Below, piece after piece: positions 1 through 3,547 of a DNA stretch of 6,703 nucleotides. Location: assembly GCA_012798155.1 (NCBI GenBank), contig JAAZNR010000249.1, forward strand, positions 1 to 6,703, written 5' to 3'. The position numbers were made by a program, and so were the translations under genes. This DNA is from Thermogutta sp. GTDB taxonomy: Bacteria; Planctomycetota; Planctomycetia; Pirellulales; Thermoguttaceae. Below the pieces are notes generated by a model. The model was not told where the DNA came from. It saw only the letters and a list, made by a program, of their open reading frames with translations, and made no database searches. Every line of letters starts with the position of its first letter. Positions within the stretch are counted from its first letter, which is position 1.

Positions 1-23
1 CGCTGGAAGCAAGGATCGTCGAT

Positions 24-395
24 ATGAAAGCGAAAGCCGGTATCACGTTGTTGGCGATGGTCGCCTTGAGCCTGGCTGCGACGGCGGCTTGGGGAAGAGA
101 GAACACGTTCTTCGGCGTCCGGGCACAGCGCCGCGCCGCGTGCGCGCCCTGGCACATGGGCTACGCCGCCGCCGCCTGGGGATCGCCCATCGCCGTGGTG
201 GTGCCTCCCACCGCCGAGTTCCAGACGCACTGGGGCTGGGGGGTGGGCAATACGCGGGTCGATACCATTGACCACCAATTCAGCCGCAATTGGCCCGGCC
301 CGGCCCAAGGCGGACGCCCCGTCTTCCGCGGCGCGCCGTCCTGGCCCAGCGACACCGACCAATTCGGCTACTATTATATACGCGGTCCGTGGTGA
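24..395 (+). CDS. Small secreted protein of unknown function, planctomycete-type
   Basis: This is a complete 123-residue protein whose function I do not know. Residues 1-24 look like a Sec signal peptide: Lys at positions 2 and 4, a hydrophobic core ITLLAMVALSLAATAA, and a plausible cleavage after AWG at 24. The mature part of about 99 residues is rich in Trp, Pro, Gly and Tyr. Recognisable blocks are APWHMGYAAAAWGSP (41-55), VVVPPTAEFQTHWGWGVGN (58-76) and the C-terminal WPSDTDQFGYYYIRGPW (107-123). From memory, this pattern (PW-H, VVPPTA, THWGWG, DQFG-YY-RGPW) recurs in short exported planctomycete proteins with no assigned role. There is one Cys in the mature chain (40), so no internal disulfide is possible. 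AAGGA at 11-15 lies 8 bases before the ATG and supports the start. The promoter must lie left of the window. The gene converges on the methyltransferase gene to its right. I am confident it is a real exported protein. Confidence 0.85.
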   Translation: MKAKAGITLLAMVALSLAATAAWGRENTFFGVRAQRRAACAPWHMGYAAAAWGSPIAVVVPPTAEFQTHWGWGVGNTRVDTIDHQFSRNWPGPAQGGRPVFRGAPSWPSDTDQFGYYYIRGPW

Positions 396-408
396 GTACG
401 AAGCGGCC

Positions 409-424
409 GCCGGCGCCGGCCGGC
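409..424 (+). terminator. Candidate terminator hairpin after the small secreted-protein gene
   Basis: GCCGGC (409-414), a GCCG loop (415-418) and GCCGGC (419-424) form a perfect 6-bp GC stem starting 13 bases after the stop codon at 393-395. Positions 409-420 are also a 12-base palindrome. No T-run follows (AACGTTATTTCGC), so it is not a classical intrinsic terminator. Position is the main argument. In DNA this GC-rich, a chance palindrome is quite possible. Confidence 0.3.
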
Positions 425-451
425 AACGTTATTTCGCAATTTGACGTGAGC

Positions 452-472
452 AGCCGGCGGTGGAAGCGCTGC
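452..472 (+). repeat. Fragment resembling the middle of the intergenic repeat
   Basis: AGCCGGCGGTGGAAG followed by CGCTGC resembles positions 3434-3454 of the second full repeat (AACCGGTGGTGGAAG then CACTGC), with four differences in 21 bases. It ends 11 bases before another degraded copy begins at 484. It is best read as a remnant of the same element. It is short and GC-rich, so chance similarity cannot be excluded. Confidence 0.4.
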
Positions 473-483
473 AATGTCATCAC

Positions 484-547
484 GAGCCGCCGGCGTAAGC
501 CGGTGGTGGTGGCGCCGCGAGAACGTCCCGATCGTGGGTCGCGCTCC
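484..547 (+). repeat. Degenerate third copy of the GTAA-hairpin intergenic repeat
   Basis: The first 26 bases (484-509) match the start of the copy at 3420 with one difference. They form the hairpin CCGCCGGC (487-494), loop GTAA (495-498) and GCCGGTGG (499-506), with one G-T pair. Beyond that the match fades, but landmarks remain in order: GCG near 517, GTCC at 525-528, TGGG at 535-538 and GCGCTCC at 541-547. The gap between GTCC and GCGCTCC is 12 bases here and 11 in the 3420 copy. The distal GGCTGGGG/CCCCAGCC stem is lost, and an unrelated hairpin (549-568) follows. It lies between convergent genes, where insertion should disturb neither. Read-through from the left-hand gene would make the loop GUAA, a GNRA tetraloop. 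Confidence 0.65.
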
Positions 548-548
548 A

Positions 549-568
549 CCTCGGGCTGACGCCCGAGG
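549..568. repeat. Perfect 8-bp hairpin between convergent genes
   Basis: CCTCGGGC (549-556), loop TGAC (557-560) and GCCCGAGG (561-568) make a perfect 8-bp stem with a 4-base loop. It lies between the 3' ends of the secreted-protein and methyltransferase genes and could end transcription from either side, since a stem is symmetric. Neither flank carries a T-run, which argues against a classical intrinsic terminator. I have an impression that similar CTCGGG-TGAC-CCCGAG hairpins are common in planctomycete spacers, but I cannot check it here. The remainder of this spacer, 569-653, shows nothing I can name. Confidence 0.5.
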
Positions 569-653
569 CTCACGCTCTCGCGTTGCGCGTTACGTTTTCG
601 TTCTCCACGAGTCCCATGAGCCGCGGGTGCGACCGGTCCCGACGCGAAAGGCC

Positions 654-1154
654 TCACCCCCGGGGGTACTGCCGGCAGTATTCGTACAGCGCCATGGCGG
701 CGGCCGTGGCCGCGTTGTGCGCGTGCGGCAGGCCGTAAACGGGAATCTCCACCACGGCGTCCAGCAGCCGCAAAACCTCTTCCTCGATCCCCAGGCGTTC
801 GTGGCCGATCACCAGCACGCACCGCCGCGGGAAGGCGAACTCCCAGATGCACCGCGAATCGGACGTCTGTTCCAGTCCGATCAGCGGATAGCCCTCCGCC
901 TTGAGCCGCTTGAGCACCGGCGGGAGCGTGCGGTGGAGTTCGATCGCCAAGTCAGGGCCGGTGTCGCGGGCGATTTCCGGTAGGATGCGGGCATGGCCAC
1001 AGCAGATCAGCCGCCGCAGCCCGCAGCAACCCGCCGCCCGAACGATCCGCGACAGATTGACGTTGCTCTTCATGGGCGGGCAAGCGAGGATCAATTCCCG
1101 CGGGCGATCCAGCGGAAACGGCTCGCGATGCCGCTCTTGCACGAACTCGCTCAT
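654..1154 (-). CDS. SpoU/TrmH-family (SPOUT) RNA 2'-O-methyltransferase
   Basis: This 166-residue protein has the length of a single SPOUT domain without an added RNA-binding domain. The family uses S-adenosylmethionine to methylate ribose 2'-OH groups in tRNA or rRNA, through a deep trefoil knot and usually as a homodimer in the cytoplasm. Its three motifs appear in order. Motif 1 is SNVNLSRIVRAAGCCGL (30-46), with the Asn and Arg expected near the active site. Motif 2 is LVIGHERLGIEEEVL (114-128), carrying G-x-E-x-x-G. Motif 3 is VEIPVYGLPHAHNAATAAAM (135-154), then ALYEY. Motif 3 keeps its Asn, but the usual SLNVSVA reads AHNAATA. The substrate cannot be told from sequence. The start is less certain than the others: GGAGG (complement of 1169-1173) is 14 bases from this ATG. 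No nearer Met precedes the conserved domain except Met28. The gene lies 64 bases after the propeller/di-heme gene and is probably co-transcribed with it. Confidence 0.88.
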   Translation of the reverse strand: MSEFVQERHREPFPLDRPRELILACPPMKSNVNLSRIVRAAGCCGLRRLICCGHARILPEIARDTGPDLAIELHRTLPPVLKRLKAEGYPLIGLEQTSDSRCIWEFAFPRRCVLVIGHERLGIEEEVLRLLDAVVEIPVYGLPHAHNAATAAAMALYEYCRQYPRG

Positions 1155-1218
1155 CGGCGGCGAATTTCCCTCCCTGCGTCTCTCCGGGCGAAAGGGCCGG
1201 GCCGACTCCCCGTTCGCT

Positions 1219-3183
1219 TCACAGGGAGCGGAGGAATTCGCACAGATCGTGCAGCTCCTGGTCGGTCAGTTTATCGACTTCGCCCGCCACGTCGCCGTGC
1301 CCGCCCTCGCGGAAGACCTCCTCCAGCGTCAGGTAGTGGCCGTCGTGCATGTAGGGGGCGGTCCGCCATATCTCGATCAGCGACGGCGTGTCGAACTCCG
1401 TGACGCGGTCGAACTTGCCCTTGGAGTTCACGTCGTGTTTGCGGAGATCGGTGTACAAAGGCTCGGGATGGCACTGCCCGCAATTCAGCCGGGAAGAGAA
1501 AAACAGCTCGCGCCCCCGCTCCGCCGCCTCGCTCGGTCGGCCGTTCACCAGGTGGGGACTGGGGATCGGGCGGAGCGACTTGAGATAGCTGTCGATGGCC
1601 ACGGCGTCCTCCTCGGGTCGGACCGCGAATTGAATGTGGCGGATGCCGGATCGCACGGCGGCCTCGGCGTCGGGGCGGACCCCTTCCCACATCGAGGGCG
1701 GCGTTTGATGCGCCAACAGCATGCTCTTGTTGTTCTTCGGCGTGCCGATGCCGTCGTTCAGCAGGTCCCAATTCAGGCCGTCCACCCGCGCGTCGGGGTG
1801 GCACGAGGCGCAGCTCTGCCAATGCTGGAAGCACAACGCGGCGTCGTGGAAGAACATTTCGCCGCGGCGCTCCGGGGTCAGCTCGGGCTTGGGTCCCAGA
1901 TGGAGGTAACTGGTGCGGCGATACTTCGAGGCCGCCGGATCGATCACCGCCAGCATGTTGCCGAAATAGACCGCCGTGTAGATCTTGCCGTCCACCACGC
2001 ACAGGCCCCGCGGTCCCTTGGGAACCTCGTCGATGGGCCGCTCCAGGTAGTCGTACGGGCCGGTGCCGTAGATCGGAAAGCGCTGCTTGATGCCGACTAG
2101 GAAGGAGAGGTCGTTGGGCACGTCGCCGGCGGTGAGCGAGGTCTGCGAGCCGTCGTAACTGACGCCGGCGGGCGGTTCCTTGGGCAGGGCCTCCAGCTTA
2201 TCCAAAAGCGGCTGCCATTCCACCATCGTGACCTCGTCGCCGGCGGCGTGGGAGACGTACACGCGGCCGTCGCCCGGGCAAGCCGCCCGCCACGGCAGGG
2301 CCGCCCCCAAGTCGATGTCGTCCAGCAGCACCGTATTGACCCAAGCGCGGCGCTCCACATCCACGATGGACAGGGCGTTGGTGTTCATCCAGCCGCGCTC
2401 CAATTGGGTGGTGGGCATCTGGTATCGGGCCAGGATGTGGACGGCGACCAAGTGCTTGCCGTCCGGCGTGATCTTCAGATCGTGCAGGCCGGTGGTGCCG
2501 TTGGGCAGGCGGATGCGGCCGCCCTCCAGCGTCGCGGCGTCGAACCACGAGATTTCCGCCGCCACGTCGAATTCGTCGGCCCGATCCAGCGGCAGGTAGT
2601 TGGCGACGAAGAGCGTCTTGCCGTCCGGCGTGACGGCCGTGGCGATCGGCTCGCGGATGACCCCCGCTGTCCCGGTAATCTTGCCCGAAGCGAGATCCAC
2701 CACGGCCACGCGGTCGAGGAAGCGATTGCAGACGTACAGCTTGGTCTCATCGGGCGACAGGCTGGGGCCGCAGGGGAAATGCCCCAGCGAGATTCTGGCC
2801 GTTTCGTTGCCGGAGGCGGCATCGAGGATGACGGCCGCGCCGTCCGTAATGCCCGCCGTCACGTAGAGCTTGCTCCCGTCGCGGCTGACTATCAGGCCGG
2901 AGGGGTCGGCCGGTACCGGGATCCAGCGTGCCGCCTCGCCTTTGGCGCGGTCCACCACGGCGATCTTGGCTGCGTCCCGGCACAGGACGTACAGCGTGCC
3001 GCCGTCGGGAGAGGGGACGATTTCGGTCGGGCCGAGGAACTCTTGGGCAAGACAGCGGTCTGCCGATCCGGCAAGCTCCGGCGGATCCGCTGCCGTCCCT
3101 AGCAGCGCGGCAGCGGCCGCGACCACGAAGCGTTCGAGATACAAGCTGCGATTTCCCCGAAGCCGGGGACGAGGCCGAGGCAT
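1219..3183 (-). CDS. YVTN/YncE-like beta-propeller fused to a di-heme cytochrome c peroxidase-like (MauG/CcpA) domain, exported
   Basis: The 654-residue protein has three parts. Residues 1-32 are an export signal: basic MPRPRPRLRGNR, then FVVAAAAALLGTAA. Residues about 50-425 form a beta-propeller of roughly seven blades, with repeated units such as PSPDGGTLYVLCRD, VSRDGSKLYVTAG, LSPDETKLYVCNR and VTPDGKTLFVANY followed by VVD or WFD strands. Residues about 434-654 are a di-heme domain with covalent heme sites C458-A-S-C-H462 and C568-G-Q-C-H572. It ends with TPSLIEIWRTAPYMHDGHYLTLEEVF (split here as 599-609 and 610-624), typical of the MauG/bacterial cytochrome c peroxidase fold. Such domains handle peroxide or oxidise a substrate outside the cytoplasm; the true substrate is unknown. 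An upstream in-frame ATG at 3375 is rejected because the added stretch covers an intergenic repeat and a promoter. The ATG at 3183 has GGGAGA six bases upstream and directly precedes the signal peptide. Confidence 0.9.
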   Translation of the reverse strand: MPRPRPRLRGNRSLYLERFVVAAAAALLGTAADPPELAGSADRCLAQEFLGPTEIVPSPDGGTLYVLCRDAAKIAVVDRAKGEAARWIPVPADPSGLIVSRDGSKLYVTAGITDGAAVILDAASGNETARISLGHFPCGPSLSPDETKLYVCNRFLDRVAVVDLASGKITGTAGVIREPIATAVTPDGKTLFVANYLPLDRADEFDVAAEISWFDAATLEGGRIRLPNGTTGLHDLKITPDGKHLVAVHILARYQMPTTQLERGWMNTNALSIVDVERRAWVNTVLLDDIDLGAALPWRAACPGDGRVYVSHAAGDEVTMVEWQPLLDKLEALPKEPPAGVSYDGSQTSLTAGDVPNDLSFLVGIKQRFPIYGTGPYDYLERPIDEVPKGPRGLCVVDGKIYTAVYFGNMLAVIDPAASKYRRTSYLHLGPKPELTPERRGEMFFHDAALCFQHWQSCASCHPDARVDGLNWDLLNDGIGTPKNNKSMLLAHQTPPSMWEGVRPDAEAAVRSGIRHIQFAVRPEEDAVAIDSYLKSLRPIPSPHLVNGRPSEAAERGRELFFSSRLNCGQCHPEPLYTDLRKHDVNSKGKFDRVTEFDTPSLIEIWRTAPYMHDGHYLTLEEVFREGGHGDVAGEVDKLTDQELHDLCEFLRSL

Positions 3184-3189
3184 GGCGGC

Positions 3190-3195
3190 TCTCCC
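3190..3195 (-). promoter_or_regulatory. Ribosome binding site that fixes the propeller/di-heme start
   Basis: The minus strand reads GGGAGA, six bases before the ATG at 3183-3181. This favours that start over the in-frame ATG 192 bases further upstream. Confidence 0.6.
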
Positions 3196-3230
3196 GTGTT
3201 GAGGCACTTCCAGGCAGGACGTTCGCTGCC

Positions 3231-3259
3231 AGTATAAATGGGGAGGTGCTGCGTGTCGA
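3231..3259 (-). promoter_or_regulatory. Sigma70-like promoter for the propeller/di-heme gene
   Basis: On the minus strand, TCGACA (3259-3254) and TATACT (3236-3231) are separated by exactly 17 bases. Each hexamer matches five of six positions of the TTGACA/TATAAT consensus. This stands out in such GC-rich DNA, and the -10 is preceded by an AT-rich TTTA. Transcription would begin near 3224, leaving a leader of about 40 bases before the ATG at 3183 with the GGGAGA site inside it. The promoter sits between the two repeats and the gene, so the repeats lie upstream of the transcript. Use of this consensus by the host's main sigma factor is assumed. Confidence 0.6.
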
Positions 3260-3294
3260 GAAGCCGGTGCCGTGGCGAGATGCCCGCCGCAGAC

Positions 3295-3377
3295 GAGCCG
3301 CCGGCGTAAGCCGGCGGGCGGAAGCACTGCGAAGCGGTCCGGCTGGGGGCTTCGCTCCGCTACGACCCCAGCCACCC
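3295..3377 (+). repeat. Structured intergenic repeat, copy 1 (83 bases)
   Basis: This is one of two near-identical elements; it matches the copy at 3420-3501 in 77 of 83 aligned columns (five substitutions, one gap). It begins with a perfect hairpin CCGCCGGC (3298-3305), loop GTAA, GCCGGCGG (3310-3317). A second stem, GGCTGGGG (3341-3348) with CCCCAGCC (3366-3373), closes a 17-base loop. A third possible pairing, GCGAAGC (3329-3335) with GCTTCGC (3349-3355), interleaves with the second. It carries no open frame of its own that I would call a gene. It resembles REP/MITE-like palindromic elements dispersed by a transposase encoded elsewhere. Origin and role are inference. Confidence 0.85.
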
Positions 3378-3386
3378 AACTACGAT

Positions 3387-3400
3387 GCCGGCTACCCGGC
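3387..3400. repeat. Small hairpin in the spacer between the two repeats
   Basis: GCCGG (3387-3391), CTAC (3392-3395) and CCGGC (3396-3400) form a 5-bp stem-loop. It may be a worn remnant of the GTAA hairpin or chance in GC-rich DNA. The rest of the 42-base spacer (3378-3419) shows nothing more. Confidence 0.3.
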
Positions 3401-3419
3401 CGTCATTGCGCCAACATGG

Positions 3420-3501
3420 GAGCCGCCGGCGTAAACCGGTGGTGGAAGCACTGCGAAGCGGTCCTGCTGGGGGCTGCGCTCCGCTACGACCCCAGCCACC
3501 C
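3420..3501 (+). repeat. Structured intergenic repeat, copy 2 (82 bases)
   Basis: This is the same element as 3295-3377, in the same orientation and 125 bases further on. Its first hairpin is weaker: CCGCCGGC (3423-3430), GTAA, ACCGGTGG (3435-3442), with a C-A mismatch beside the loop and one G-T pair. The distal stem keeps GCTGGGG/CCCCAGC but loses the outermost pair (G to T). The alternative GCGAAGC pairing meets GCTGCGC and has one mismatch. All changes weaken pairing compared with copy 1, so copy 2 looks like the older or more decayed member. It lies just past the terminator-like hairpin of the J-like gene. Confidence 0.85.
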
Positions 3502-3503
3502 CG

Positions 3504-3539
3504 CCGCCCTCCACGCTTGCGCGGCGTGCCCCAGGGCGG
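3504..3539 (-). terminator. Terminator-like hairpin after the J-like membrane protein gene
   Basis: CCGCCCT (3504-3510) pairs perfectly with AGGGCGG (3533-3539). Inside it, CACGC (3512-3516) pairs with GCGTG (3524-3528) around a 7-base loop, with CCCC (3529-3532) bulged. In the minus-strand transcript the structure begins eight bases after the TGA at 3550-3548. There is no U-run afterwards, so termination may need a factor, or the stem may only protect the 3' end. Confidence 0.45.
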
Positions 3540-3547
3540 GTCACCGT

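Noticed and set aside
571..609. Series of CGTT tetramers in the convergent spacer
   Set aside because: The spacing is irregular and no dyad symmetry or known binding motif is present; it is probably chance.
280..852. Minus-strand open frame of 190 codons across the convergent spacer
   Set aside because: It overlaps the ends of two supported genes, reads through the decayed repeat and hairpins, and encodes an Arg/Gly/Ala-rich chain typical of non-coding GC-rich frames.
901..2100. Open frame of 399 codons on the plus strand, antisense to the methyltransferase and di-heme regions
   Set aside because: It runs across two well-supported minus-strand genes and the gap between them, and shows no motif; it is a GC-driven shadow.
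3295..3501. CRISPR array
   Set aside because: There are only two intact units, each more than 80 bases long, with one 42-base spacer and no nearby cas gene. Internal hairpins and a dispersed third copy fit an intergenic repeat family instead.
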